Source: Methanobacteriota archaeon
GTDB lineage: Archaea > Halobacteriota > Methanosarcinia > Methanosarcinales > Methanoperedenaceae
NCBI GenBank assembly: GCA_018899795.1
Contig: JAHIHJ010000234.1
Span: forward strand, 1 to 8,766
Direction: 5' to 3'
Length of the DNA stretch: 8,766 nucleotides
Each line of letters opens with the position of its first letter. Position 1 is the first letter of the stretch. Positions 1 through 7,624 of this stretch are shown in pieces. The notes beneath the pieces are model-generated. The model was not told the origin of the DNA. It made no database searches and saw only the letters and a program-made list of their open reading frames with translations. The translations under genes and the position numbers were made by a program.

Positions 1-1131
1 GGTCGTCTCCTGAATATTGGCGGTTCAGCAAATCCTATCCTGAATGAAGGGGGGGAAATCATCGGTTTCCTTGCAATCCAGCGCGATATTACCGAAGCCA
101 AACGGGCAGAAGAATTACTCAGAAAAAGTAAGTTGAAGTTAGAAAAAGCACAGGAACTTGGACAGATGGGTAGCTGGGAATGGGATATTGCAACCAATGA
201 ACTTGTCTGGTCTGATGAGGTCTATAAAATCTATGGTCTTGATCCGGTAAATGATAGTCCGAAATACGATGTTGTTGTCAATACAATGACACCTGAAACA
301 AAAGACTGGTTTATAAAAGCCACCGAGGACGCCCTTAAATATGGTAAGCCCTTTGATGGAGAATATGGATTATTCCGTCCAGATGGCGCCAGAAGATATG
401 TCCATACACGAGGTGAAGTGATCCGGGACAAAGAAGGCAATCCAGTCAGGATGTTTGGAATGGTACAGGACATTACCGAGCGCAAAAGGGTGGAGGAGCA
501 GATCGAAGCATCTCTAAAAGAGAAAGAAATGCTTTTGAGGGAAATTCACCACCGCGTAAACAACAATATGCAGGTCATTTCCAGTCTGCTCTGGCTCCAG
601 TCAGAGTATATCAAGGATAAAAAGTATCTTGAAATTTTCAGGGATAGCCAGAACAGGATAATATCTATGTCTCTGGTACATGAAAAACTTTATCGATCCA
701 AAGATCTGGCAAAAATCGAATTCAATGAATACATCAGAGATCTGGTGAATGGTTTGTTCCAGTCCCATGGGGTCAAAACAGGCACAATAGAGCTAAAAAT
801 AAATACCGATAATGTTTCGCTGGGGATCCTTCAAGCGATCCCCTGTGGATTATTGATCAATGAACTGATCACTAATTCTTTGAAATATGCATTTCCAGAG
901 GACAGAAAAGGAGAAATTATAGTATCACTTAACTTGAACAATGAGAATGTGGTTGAACTTAAAGTCGGCGATAACGGCGTGGGTATCCCCTCTGATGTGG
1001 ATTTCAGAAAAACCGAATCACTTGGTTTGCGTCTCGTTACAATACTGGCAGAAGATCAACTCCAGGGCAAGATCGATCTGGATCGAAGCAGAGGAACTGA
1101 ATTTATTATCAAATTTAAAGGCGGATCATAA
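1..1131 (+). CDS. PAS-domain sensor histidine kinase, HisKA_2 type (5' end missing)
   Basis: Probable cytoplasmic sensor kinase that autophosphorylates on histidine and passes the phosphate to a receiver domain, most likely that of the next gene. The frame is open to the first base of the window, so the start lies outside; 376 residues are visible. Residues 1-40 are the tail of one PAS/PAC domain (ending GFLAIQRDITEAKRAEE), and residues about 49-165 are a second PAS domain (GSWEWD to QDITERKRVEE). A short helix leads into a HisKA_2 H-box, EIHHRVNNNMQVISSLL, with the candidate phospho-His in the HH pair at 183-184. The HATPase domain shows an N-box (INELITNSLKYAF, about 286-298), a G1 box (DNGVGIP, about 324-330) and a G2-like SLGLRLV (about 340-346), so it looks active. 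No membrane segment is visible, though the missing N-terminus could hold one. The stop overlaps the next start by one base. Confidence 0.93.
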   Translation, partial: GRLLNIGGSANPILNEGGEIIGFLAIQRDITEAKRAEELLRKSKLKLEKAQELGQMGSWEWDIATNELVWSDEVYKIYGLDPVNDSPKYDVVVNTMTPETKDWFIKATEDALKYGKPFDGEYGLFRPDGARRYVHTRGEVIRDKEGNPVRMFGMVQDITERKRVEEQIEASLKEKEMLLREIHHRVNNNMQVISSLLWLQSEYIKDKKYLEIFRDSQNRIISMSLVHEKLYRSKDLAKIEFNEYIRDLVNGLFQSHGVKTGTIELKINTDNVSLGILQAIPCGLLINELITNSLKYAFPEDRKGEIIVSLNLNNENVVELKVGDNGVGIPSDVDFRKTESLGLRLVTILAEDQLQGKIDLDRSRGTEFIIKFKGGS

Positions 1132-1928
1132 TGGAAAAAAAACAAATATTAGTTGTTGAAGATGAAAGTATTGTTGCCGAACACATCCGAAGAAGTCTGC
1201 AAAATATGGGATATTCAGTTTCCTCGGTAGCATCTTCAGGTGAGAAGGCTATTAAAGAAGTAGAAGAGAACGTTCCGGATCTCGTGCTGATGGATATTGT
1301 ACTGCAAGGCGAAATGGATGGAATAGAAACCGCAAAGCAGATACGTTCACGTTTCAATATCCCTGTTGTATATCTTACAGCTTATTCAGACGAAAAGATC
1401 CTGGAACGGGCAAAAATTACAGAGCCGTTCGGATATGTCATTAAACCATTCAATGAAAGGGAATTGCGCATCAATATTGAAATAGCTCTCTACAAACATA
1501 AGATGGAACGAGAATTGAAAGAGAGCGAACAATGGCTCTCTGCGACACTTAAAAGCCTTGGCGAGGCTGTGATCGCAACAGATAGAGAAGGTGTCATAAA
1601 GATCATAAATCCTTTTGCAGAGATATTAACTGGCTGGAAGCGGGAAGAAGCTCTGGGGAAACCACTTGCAACAGTCTTTAATATTATCAGTGAAGGAACC
1701 GACAAACAGATAGAAGATCCTGTAACAAAGGCAATCAGGCAAGACAGTTTCTATGGTCTGGCAGATCAGACAATACTGATAGCAAAAGAAGGTGCAAGAA
1801 CGCCTGTTGACATTATCGGCTCAGCGATCAAAGATGACAGGGATCGCATCATTGGCGTTGTATTGATATTTTATGACATCATCGAACGCATAAAAATGGA
1901 TGAAACACTGAAAAGGGCTCAAATATAA
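1131..1928 (+). CDS. Response regulator: receiver domain plus PAS domain
   Basis: Likely partner of the upstream kinase. Residues 4-120 form a CheY-like receiver domain with all key residues in place: acidic pocket E10/D11, phospho-acceptor D55 (LVLMDIVL), T83 (VYLTAYS) and K105 (YVIKPFN). Residues about 130-255 form a PAS domain (LKSLGEAVIATDREGVIKI to VVLIFYDIIERIKMDE). No DNA-binding or enzymatic output domain is present. The protein stops a few residues past the PAS domain, where archaeal relatives usually run into another PAS, a kinase or another module. The start ATG shares one base with the kinase stop (TAATG), which points to coupled translation; the site upstream (AAAGGCGG) is only a weak Shine-Dalgarno. 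The ending is suspicious: a RecA-like domain starts in another frame within the last codons, and one added A at 1921-1923 would join them. Confidence 0.9.
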   Translation: MEKKQILVVEDESIVAEHIRRSLQNMGYSVSSVASSGEKAIKEVEENVPDLVLMDIVLQGEMDGIETAKQIRSRFNIPVVYLTAYSDEKILERAKITEPFGYVIKPFNERELRINIEIALYKHKMERELKESEQWLSATLKSLGEAVIATDREGVIKIINPFAEILTGWKREEALGKPLATVFNIISEGTDKQIEDPVTKAIRQDSFYGLADQTILIAKEGARTPVDIIGSAIKDDRDRIIGVVLIFYDIIERIKMDETLKRAQI

Positions 1929-1945
1929 TTTTTATCGGACCGCCT
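1904..1945 (+). other. Open frame upstream of the RecA-like gene carrying its P-loop-like segment; probable frameshift junction
   Basis: In the frame of the RecA-like gene, translation is open from just after a TGA at 1901-1903 and reads NTEKGSNIIFIGPP directly before the annotated ATG. Together with the following MSPKK this gives a beta strand and a GPPMSPKK loop in the position of a Walker A motif, so the protein fold starts upstream of the first ATG. No ATG, GTG or TTG exists in this stretch. Adding one A to the AAA run at 1921-1923 turns the end of the regulator into RAQNIIFIGPPMSPKK, a continuous receiver-PAS-RecA-like protein. The frames are read directly; the frameshift is inferred. 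Confidence 0.6.
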
Positions 1946-2557
1946 ATGAGCCCGAAAAAAGTTATCATGTACAATATAATGTATCAAAGCGCAGCTATAG
2001 AGAAAAATGCTGTAATAACTGTAACCACTAATGAATCAGGGACACAAATCCTGGATTGGTTCAAGGAAAGTAATTTATCACTTCCGTTTTCAAGTATCGG
2101 TATCATTGACTGCATAACAAGATCGGCTGGAGGGGATGCAGTTGAGAATGAAAACATCAAAATGGCAAGCAGTCCATTGGATTTGACCGGGATCGGAGTG
2201 AGGATCAGCCAGTTTTTAGAGGAATTCCAGATGAAAAAGAATATCCAGAAGATCCAGCTTCATATCAATTCACTTTCTACAATTTTGATGTATTCAAATA
2301 TCCATACGGTTTTCAGGTTCATTCATGTTTTCACGGGACGTATCAAGGCATCCGGTGGTCTGGGGATATTTGTAATGGAGAGCGGCATGCACGACGAGCA
2401 GGCAATAGCAACCTTAAAACAACTTTTTGACGGTGTGATCGAAATAAAAACGGAAAATGATATGGATTACATAAGAATTATCGGGCTGTCAACAAAACCA
2501 ACCCCCTGGTTTGAATATGAGATCGAAGGAGCAAACATGAGGATAGTGAGTGAGTAG
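1946..2557 (+). CDS. RAD55/KaiC-like RecA-superfamily protein with degraded nucleotide-binding motifs (5' end uncertain)
   Basis: 203 residues from the first ATG. The body resembles the archaeal RAD55/KaiC-like family (the kind labelled DUF7504-type in haloarchaea and methanogens): VITVTTNES strand, SSIGIIDCITRS, then LHINSLSTILMYSN, FRFIHVFTGRIKASGGLGIFVME, MHDEQAIATLKQLFDGVIEI and a closing RIIGLSTKPTPWFEYEI. The Walker A equivalent is GPPMSPKK, partly upstream of this ATG: the last Gly is Pro and the final Ser/Thr is Lys. The Walker B strand, usually ending in Asp before SLS, reads HINSLS with Asn. ATP hydrolysis is therefore unlikely, and a role as a binding or signalling module is inferred. 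There is no convincing ribosome binding site before 1946. The gene may be the C-terminal half of a frameshifted fusion with the response regulator. Family assignment is from memory of conserved phrases. Confidence 0.75.
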   Translation: MSPKKVIMYNIMYQSAAIEKNAVITVTTNESGTQILDWFKESNLSLPFSSIGIIDCITRSAGGDAVENENIKMASSPLDLTGIGVRISQFLEEFQMKKNIQKIQLHINSLSTILMYSNIHTVFRFIHVFTGRIKASGGLGIFVMESGMHDEQAIATLKQLFDGVIEIKTENDMDYIRIIGLSTKPTPWFEYEIEGANMRIVSE

Positions 2558-2650
2558 AAACTAAAATAAACAGGAATACTGGGTAAGCTTGATGATCTTT
2601 AAAAATAGTTCTAATGGATCCTGATGGTCATTTGTGAATCTTCCTTTGCA
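2558..2650. terminator. Short convergent intergenic gap with possible oligo-T terminators
   Basis: These 93 bases separate two convergent genes. Read on the - strand, downstream of the platform-protein gene, a run of five T lies at 2605-2601 and a T-rich stretch at about 2570-2558. Archaeal transcription often ends at such oligo-T tracts without a strong hairpin. No clear stem-loop is visible, and no T tract is obvious for the + strand operon. Confidence 0.3.
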
Positions 2651-4594
2651 TCAGACCATCGAACTGAATAAATATCTCGATATAATAGTTGTTATCGTGA
2701 ACACAAGGATCGACATCGGAAGCATCTGTCCAAGGTCGTACATGAACTGGGGCTTATCCCCACCGTATTCGATGCCGCCTGCGAATCTTGTGAGGATGAT
2801 TACGAGAATGACCATATAAATCCCTATTATGAGCAGGAATGTATCTGAAGGAACGCTCTGCGCCATTCCCGTACCTGCGTCTTTCATCATGCCGCCAAAA
2901 TCGAACTCATCGGGCAGATGCTGTGCCTCTTTTGAAATATTGAGCAGGATCTTCTGTATGACCTCGGATAGCGCAAGCGTGACGCCGCCGATAAGAGGAG
3001 CAAATATCATTGCTGTGGCTCTCATGGTCGAGGTAACGTCATACAGCGACCTTTTGATATTGTCCTCCACTTCCTGCAGCTCCTTCAGATGGTCAGCCAG
3101 TTTTATGATAGCCATCCCTGCGGCTTCATTACTTTTGTGGACGCTCTCCGTGAACATTCTCATAGTGGTATGCACCCTGTCTGAGTACACGTCCCTGAAA
3201 GCCCCGTATTCCTCATTGAATATCGCGCCGTGGAGAGTTGTGCGGATGCCTGTAAGGTTCTTTGACACATCTGCAAATATCTCACCGATCTTTGCCCCTT
3301 TCATTGTCTCAGATGTATGCCCGAAAGCCTCTTCTGCAGATCGTCCCTCAGATATCCTTCTTCCGAGAATGAACAGAGCATCAGCGAACTCGCTCTCTAT
3401 CTGCTTTATACCGTCCCTTATTTTCTTATACGGTGTATAAACCCCGAGGCAGTATATTGTGATAATGGATGTGATCGCCCAGACCACAGGGAACGTCGGC
3501 GGCAGAAGTCCTGACATGGCTTCCTGCGAAATGATACCAAAGGGATTCCCCATGAACATGAGGATATACCCTGAGGCACCGACAAACGCCCCGACAATAA
3601 GTGCGCCAGCGACAGTCATTTTTTTTGTTGAACTTATACGTGATAACTCAGGATGCCTGTCCGATATATGGGGCGGCGCAAAAGTGGCAGGACGCTGCAG
3701 CAGGATATATTCCGAATAAAAAAATGTGGCGAGGGGAAGTACGATATCGTATATCAGTACAAGCGTCACCGTGTCTATCCTGACCCCGACTATGCTCACT
3801 GCCGGGATGAGCGCCACAAGCGCCAGGGGTATCAATATGAAAATCGAATACAGGACATAGGTAGGAGTCTTGAGCCGCGCGGAAAAACTGTCCATCATGG
3901 TCTTTGTCCCGTCAAGAACGATATCGAGCGATTTGTTAAGCGTAATGAGCCTCTGAGCCTCGTCGGGTTCATTGACCGAACTCTTTACAAGATGGAGCGA
4001 GCGCTTGAAATACTCGCTGTTCTTGCCCCACTGGTTAGCAAATGAAATGAGCGCATCGTCTATGCTGCTGAATGTACGGATATGGATGTCCCAGATAAGC
4101 TTTTTAAGGTCGTTGGCAAGAGGTTTTGTGGAATTCGCTGCCGCAAAGATTATTGCTCTTTCCATGTTCGATACAAGCTTCATCGACATGACGATATAGC
4201 TCTGTATCTCAGGAATATCCCCCAGAGAATGTATTTTCATGAATTTTGCATGTATCTTGGGGTATTCGCTCAGGTACACCATTCCTGCAAGCGGAACGAT
4301 GGCGGTGCATAGCGCAACTGCGGTTAGAGAAGAAGTCTCATATCTGGCAACGCTAAAGAGAATTACATCAACAATAAGCATCATTAACAGCAATATCAGA
4401 AAACCGGAATAAGCCAGTATATGCGTCTCCCACGGCTCGATATCATAACCTGTGAAATTTAAAGCATCAATGAACTCCTGGCTTACTGTCCTTTCGCTCT
4501 TTTTCCTGTATTCATCCGTGTTCCCGACCATCCAGCCAAAACGTTTTGCTGCGACCTTACAGGCATTGCAGTACCAGTTCTGATATTCATCCAT
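2651..4594 (-). CDS. Archaeal FlaJ/TadC-type platform membrane protein (type II secretion F family)
   Basis: Polytopic inner component of a type IV pilus-like assembly machine; such proteins sit on the secretion ATPase and convert its rotation or stroke into filament extrusion. At 647 residues it appears longer than typical archaellum FlaJ. About nine hydrophobic segments are visible, at roughly 59-82, 88-110, 246-270, 275-297, 327-348, 367-388, 524-546, 584-603 and 625-644. They are arranged as two repeats: a long soluble helical T2SSF module (about 115-245, then about 390-522) followed by membrane segments. The second module has the typical pattern FADALFILGRRISEGRSAEEAF. The N-terminus carries a CNAC pair (residues 9-12) before the first span. 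The start ATG lies 4 bases after the ATPase stop, so the two are co-transcribed and probably translationally coupled; no strong Shine-Dalgarno is seen. The partner subunit is the ATPase next door. Confidence 0.88.
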   Translation of the reverse strand: MDEYQNWYCNACKVAAKRFGWMVGNTDEYRKKSERTVSQEFIDALNFTGYDIEPWETHILAYSGFLILLLMMLIVDVILFSVARYETSSLTAVALCTAIVPLAGMVYLSEYPKIHAKFMKIHSLGDIPEIQSYIVMSMKLVSNMERAIIFAAANSTKPLANDLKKLIWDIHIRTFSSIDDALISFANQWGKNSEYFKRSLHLVKSSVNEPDEAQRLITLNKSLDIVLDGTKTMMDSFSARLKTPTYVLYSIFILIPLALVALIPAVSIVGVRIDTVTLVLIYDIVLPLATFFYSEYILLQRPATFAPPHISDRHPELSRISSTKKMTVAGALIVGAFVGASGYILMFMGNPFGIISQEAMSGLLPPTFPVVWAITSIITIYCLGVYTPYKKIRDGIKQIESEFADALFILGRRISEGRSAEEAFGHTSETMKGAKIGEIFADVSKNLTGIRTTLHGAIFNEEYGAFRDVYSDRVHTTMRMFTESVHKSNEAAGMAIIKLADHLKELQEVEDNIKRSLYDVTSTMRATAMIFAPLIGGVTLALSEVIQKILLNISKEAQHLPDEFDFGGMMKDAGTGMAQSVPSDTFLLIIGIYMVILVIILTRFAGGIEYGGDKPQFMYDLGQMLPMSILVFTITTIISRYLFSSMV

Positions 4595-4598
4595 GGTT

Positions 4599-6938
4599 TC
4601 ACTTGTTCTTTTCTACAAATGCGCTGTACCAGTTGACCCATCGTTGATACACTGCCTGGAAATCCACTTTTCCTTTTTCATCCCGCTCTTCTTCCTGGTA
4701 GTACCAGAACATATTGTTCGCCCTGCCCACAACGTCAGCTTCAAGAAACTCAGGATTTTCCTTTCCGGCATTCGCAATGGTCTGCTTGATCATCGCCCGC
4801 ATCTTTATGTTAAGCAGCGCCTCATCTATGCTCAGTCCCCATTTTCCGGCTATTTTATTTACCAGTTCAGACTGTCCTTTATCCAGCAGATCGGTTGCCA
4901 GTATCTGGTCAGATGCCGGATCAAATACCATTATGTCGTTAAAAATATCAACTGCATCAGGTTTCTCTTTCCATTCCCCTCCAGTCACTTCTGCTATCTG
5001 GACGACCCTCTTTTTCTTGCTCATGGTGCCTGATAACCTCACGTTCTGGCAGACCACAACAGCCTCTGTGGCTCTGAAAGACGCAACAGGAACCCCGAGG
5101 CTGTTCACGATACGCTCAAAAACCGCCCTCGTGGAGGCGCCGTGTATGGTGCCAATAACCGAATTTCCTGCGGTTCCGACCTGCATCGCTTCATACAGCA
5201 CTTTGACTTCAGGACCCCTCACTTCCCCGAGAACAAGGGTTGAGTTCCCCATCCGAAGCGCAGCGCGAAGCGCCATTTCAGGAGCTATTTCCGCTTCCGA
5301 GCCTCCGACTGCCGACTTTGTATGCATGCCCTGGATCTTCCAGCCGAACTTCTGAAGAGTCTCTATAGGAAGTTCGGGTGTGTCTTCTATCGTAAGTATC
5401 CTGTATTTCTGGGGTATCTCAAGAAGCATGGCAGCAAGAAGTGATGTTTTTCCTGCGCCCACCCCGCCTGCCACAAGAATGGATGACTGCCCGTCAATAA
5501 GGAAACTCAATAGACCCGCAGCAAGCGGAGTTATTGAGCCCTTGTTAATGAGCTTCGGGAGCGTCCATGGATTATTTGCGTGTTTCCTGAAAGCATAAGC
5601 AAGCCCCCCTGCTGCAAGCGGATTCCCGATGACAGAAACCCGTGTCTTGAACTCGGACAGGTTCATGTCAAGCACCGGATTTGCCTCACCGAACGGTCTT
5701 CCGCTTATTGCCCTGAAACGAGTGATCATGGAATCGATGTCGTCCTGGGACAGGTAGATATTGGAAATGCATTCCTCCCCGTCAACAGAGATATGGATAG
5801 GATTGATATCAGCCGGAGAATTAACATAAACGTCTGTAACACGTTCGTCAGACAGCACATCTTCCAGTATCCCAAGACCTGTAGTATATTTTGCAAGGAT
5901 GTCAGAGAAGGTATTGATCTCATCGGGTGTGAGCTTTACTCCTATCATGTGCGCCTCCTCTACTATCATCTGTTTGCCGAGACGCCTGAAGTATTCCCTG
6001 GAATTTGCGGGATCCGAGAAATTGAGGTCTTTGGGTCTATGCTTCATGAGTTTTTTCCTGACAGCCTCGATGATCTCAAGTTCCTTTGGTCTCATGTTAT
6101 ATTCCACAGGAATGGCAAAATACAGGGTTTCGGGTCTGTCCGTGAGCTTGTAGCGGCTTATCTGCATGACCCTGCCACCGGGTCTTTGCACTTCATACCC
6201 TTCAATGAATTCAGTGTTAGGGGGTGGCGCTGCGTATATCCGTGATGATGAAAATCCGGGTCTCACAAGGGATTTTATTACGGTTTCATAATAATACAAA
6301 GGTTCTTTGCCATTGATCCTGTTACCAAGTCCCGGAACGCACCCTGCCATTTTTTCAAGCATCGAGATGAATTGTGCTTTACATTTTTCGCTATCCTGCA
6401 CCTTTTCACCATCAGGCGCCAATCCATTTTCCTGAAGTTTTTTTATCATCGCCCTGATATCCATATATGCTTTTACAGGATCAGATGCGCTCCTGTCTAT
6501 AACAGACCTGAGCCATTCATCCCACTCTGCCTGTTTATTTCCGCAATCTCTGCCTTGCTCTGCGTTCTTATATACCCTGATGCCATCGATGAACCGTGCA
6601 AGAAGGTATAAGAATTCGAGATTATCCATTTCATAATCGCGTTCATAAAGATGCGAAAGTACCAGGCGGTCTGCAACCGGTTCGGAGATAAGTATCCCGA
6701 GAATGTTCTCTCTGCATTTGATGTCAGTTATGGATGCTTCTCCCATTCTGCAGTTCTTGCAGTCAAGGATGATAGTCCTCCTGTTCCCCGACACGCGCGT
6801 CCTGTATGAGCATATGGTTTTTATCTCCTTCTTCCTGCCCCCCAGTTCCCTGAGTGCCGCTATTATTGATGCAGGTGTGATGTTTTTCTTCTTCTTCAGT
6901 TGGGTTTTCTGGTCGCTGGTTTGAATAAGTGTGTTCAT
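4599..6938 (-). CDS. Archaeal type II/IV secretion ATPase (FlaI/TadA/VirB11 superfamily) with N-terminal cysteine motif
   Basis: Hexameric cytoplasmic ATPase expected to power assembly of a type IV pilus-like filament or a related secretion machine. The ATPase core occupies about residues 330-640: Walker A GGVGAGKT (491-498), Asp box TIEDTPEL (516-523), Walker B region LVLGEVRGPE (568-577, catalytic E572) and His box GTIHGAS (596-602, H599). The N1-type domain before it contains LSDERVTDVYVNSP. At 779 residues it is clearly longer than archaellum FlaI (around 550 as known for the family). The extra length is an N-terminal region of over 200 residues with C43, DCKNC (C60, C63) and KCREN (C75), which could bind a metal, and a C-terminal tail of about 130 residues. 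The first 18 residues are rich in Lys. Start chosen at the first ATG of the frame; the preceding leader has no clear ribosome binding site. It is the first gene of a two-gene operon with the platform protein. Confidence 0.92.
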   Translation of the reverse strand: MNTLIQTSDQKTQLKKKKNITPASIIAALRELGGRKKEIKTICSYRTRVSGNRRTIILDCKNCRMGEASITDIKCRENILGILISEPVADRLVLSHLYERDYEMDNLEFLYLLARFIDGIRVYKNAEQGRDCGNKQAEWDEWLRSVIDRSASDPVKAYMDIRAMIKKLQENGLAPDGEKVQDSEKCKAQFISMLEKMAGCVPGLGNRINGKEPLYYYETVIKSLVRPGFSSSRIYAAPPPNTEFIEGYEVQRPGGRVMQISRYKLTDRPETLYFAIPVEYNMRPKELEIIEAVRKKLMKHRPKDLNFSDPANSREYFRRLGKQMIVEEAHMIGVKLTPDEINTFSDILAKYTTGLGILEDVLSDERVTDVYVNSPADINPIHISVDGEECISNIYLSQDDIDSMITRFRAISGRPFGEANPVLDMNLSEFKTRVSVIGNPLAAGGLAYAFRKHANNPWTLPKLINKGSITPLAAGLLSFLIDGQSSILVAGGVGAGKTSLLAAMLLEIPQKYRILTIEDTPELPIETLQKFGWKIQGMHTKSAVGGSEAEIAPEMALRAALRMGNSTLVLGEVRGPEVKVLYEAMQVGTAGNSVIGTIHGASTRAVFERIVNSLGVPVASFRATEAVVVCQNVRLSGTMSKKKRVVQIAEVTGGEWKEKPDAVDIFNDIMVFDPASDQILATDLLDKGQSELVNKIAGKWGLSIDEALLNIKMRAMIKQTIANAGKENPEFLEADVVGRANNMFWYYQEEERDEKGKVDFQAVYQRWVNWYSAFVEKNK

Positions 6939-7003
6939 AGGGATAAAGGAATGAAATTGTGTTACTTCCTGATACCACCGGGAAATACGGAGGATTTTTC
7001 CTG

Positions 7004-7013
7004 CATATAAATT
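7004..7013 (-). promoter_or_regulatory. Probable TATA box for the secretion ATPase operon
   Basis: Read on the - strand this is AATTTATATG, close to the archaeal box A. A transcript would begin about 25 bases downstream, near 6980, leaving a leader of about 40 bases before the ATG at 6938. The leader carries no good Shine-Dalgarno near the start codon. Position and sequence fit; there is no experimental support. Confidence 0.5.
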
Positions 7014-7120
7014 AACCGATTTTAAAATTGCGGAAAAACGAGTCTCAAAAATATAGCCATAATATTCCTATGTGTTCGTGCGGGATGCAAATCTTTGAAT
7101 GATAGATAAGCTTTTACCTT

Positions 7121-7160
7121 AGTAGAAATAAATATACTCAAGTAGACTAAAATATACTTG
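7121..7160 (+). promoter_or_regulatory. Tandem 20-bp imperfect repeat overlapping the promoter: likely operator of the ArsR-like regulator
   Basis: Two adjacent 20-base units, AGTAGAAATAAATATACTCA and AGTAGACTAAAATATACTTG, match at 15 of 20 positions. Each has the inverted arms AGTA and TACT separated by 10 bases, and the junction itself is a palindrome, TACT-CA-AGTA. The 20-bp period puts the sites on the same face of the helix. The first unit contains the best TATA box (TAAATATA, 7129-7136) after a purine-rich AGAAA that could serve as BRE. Predicted transcription start is about 7157, inside the second unit. Binding here would block initiation, which fits autorepression by the dimeric winged-helix protein encoded next. 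Confidence 0.6.
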
Positions 7161-7177
7161 ATGTGAAGATTCACCTT

Positions 7178-7185
7178 GAGGGGTG
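7178..7185 (+). promoter_or_regulatory. Shine-Dalgarno site deciding the start of the ArsR-like gene
   Basis: GAGGGGTG, with its GAGG core complementary to the 16S 3' end, lies 4 to 8 bases before the ATG at 7190. The alternative in-frame GTG at 7163 has only AT-rich sequence before it and would lie almost at the predicted transcription start, so 7190 is the better start. Confidence 0.7.
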
Positions 7186-7189
7186 TACC

Positions 7190-7624
7190 ATGGGAACATA
7201 CACAAATAAAAAAATAGAAGAGTATGCAAACGAAATGCCGTTAGAGCTTATACGGGCGATAGAAGCTTTAAATGACAAATTTAGACTGGCTATTTTTTTT
7301 GTGCTTCTAAAAAACGGTGATTTCTCCTTTACTCAAATAATGACAGAATTAGATATACCTCGTAAAGACAGCAGCATCCTGTCTCATCACCTGAAAATAC
7401 TTGAAAAGGGAGCACTTATCAAAAATAAATATGCCAAAAAGGAAGGTGTGGATAGCCATTCATTTTATGACCTGACAGAGTTTGGAGAGGATATCCTGAA
7501 TGCTTTAATGGATACGCTTGCTGTTCCTCGTTTAGTCGGTGAACCAATTGAACCGCTCAAAAAAATGCTGTATCAGGTAGGGTTAAAGCAATCTGAAAAA
7601 GCTTTCAAGGATGCGACCAGATGA
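7190..7624 (+). CDS. ArsR-like winged-helix transcriptional regulator
   Basis: 144-residue DNA-binding protein of the archaeal ArsR-type winged-helix group, expected to act as a dimer. Residues about 17-42 form the first long helix (PLELIRAIEALNDKFRLAIFFVLL). The HTH spans about 46-77, with the recognition helix SSILSHHLKILEKGALI. The wing is about 79-96 (YAKKEGVDSHSFYDLT), followed by a C-terminal helix (EFGEDILNALMDTL) and a tail. No Cys residue is present, so an ArsR-style metal-thiolate sensor site is not available; the signal is unknown. The start at 7190 has a good Shine-Dalgarno; a GTG at 7163 would add nine residues. The stop overlaps the next gene's start (ATGA), so the two are made together. 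The tandem repeat just upstream suggests autoregulation. Confidence 0.85.
   Translation: MGTYTNKKIEEYANEMPLELIRAIEALNDKFRLAIFFVLLKNGDFSFTQIMTELDIPRKDSSILSHHLKILEKGALIKNKYAKKEGVDSHSFYDLTEFGEDILNALMDTLAVPRLVGEPIEPLKKMLYQVGLKQSEKAFKDATR

Noticed and set aside
133..135. TTG as start codon of the histidine kinase
   Set aside because: The frame is open upstream to the window edge and encodes a recognisable PAS/PAC tail, so the gene starts outside the window.
2829..3440. 203-codon open frame on the + strand opposite the platform membrane protein gene
   Set aside because: It is Ser-rich, low in domain-like patterns and antisense to a well-supported membrane protein; typical shadow frame.
5580..6245. 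221-codon open frame on the + strand inside the secretion ATPase gene
   Set aside because: It is antisense to a clear ATPase with all motifs, shows no family features, and the translation looks like a shadow frame.
7070..7102. Ten-residue open frame MCSCGMQIFE upstream of the ArsR-like gene
   Set aside because: Two cysteines made it look like a leader peptide, but there is no ribosome binding site or promoter in position and the length is expected by chance.
7163..7189. GTG start giving a nine-residue longer ArsR-like protein
   Set aside because: No Shine-Dalgarno before it, and it lies almost at the predicted transcription start; the ATG at 7190 has a good ribosome binding site.
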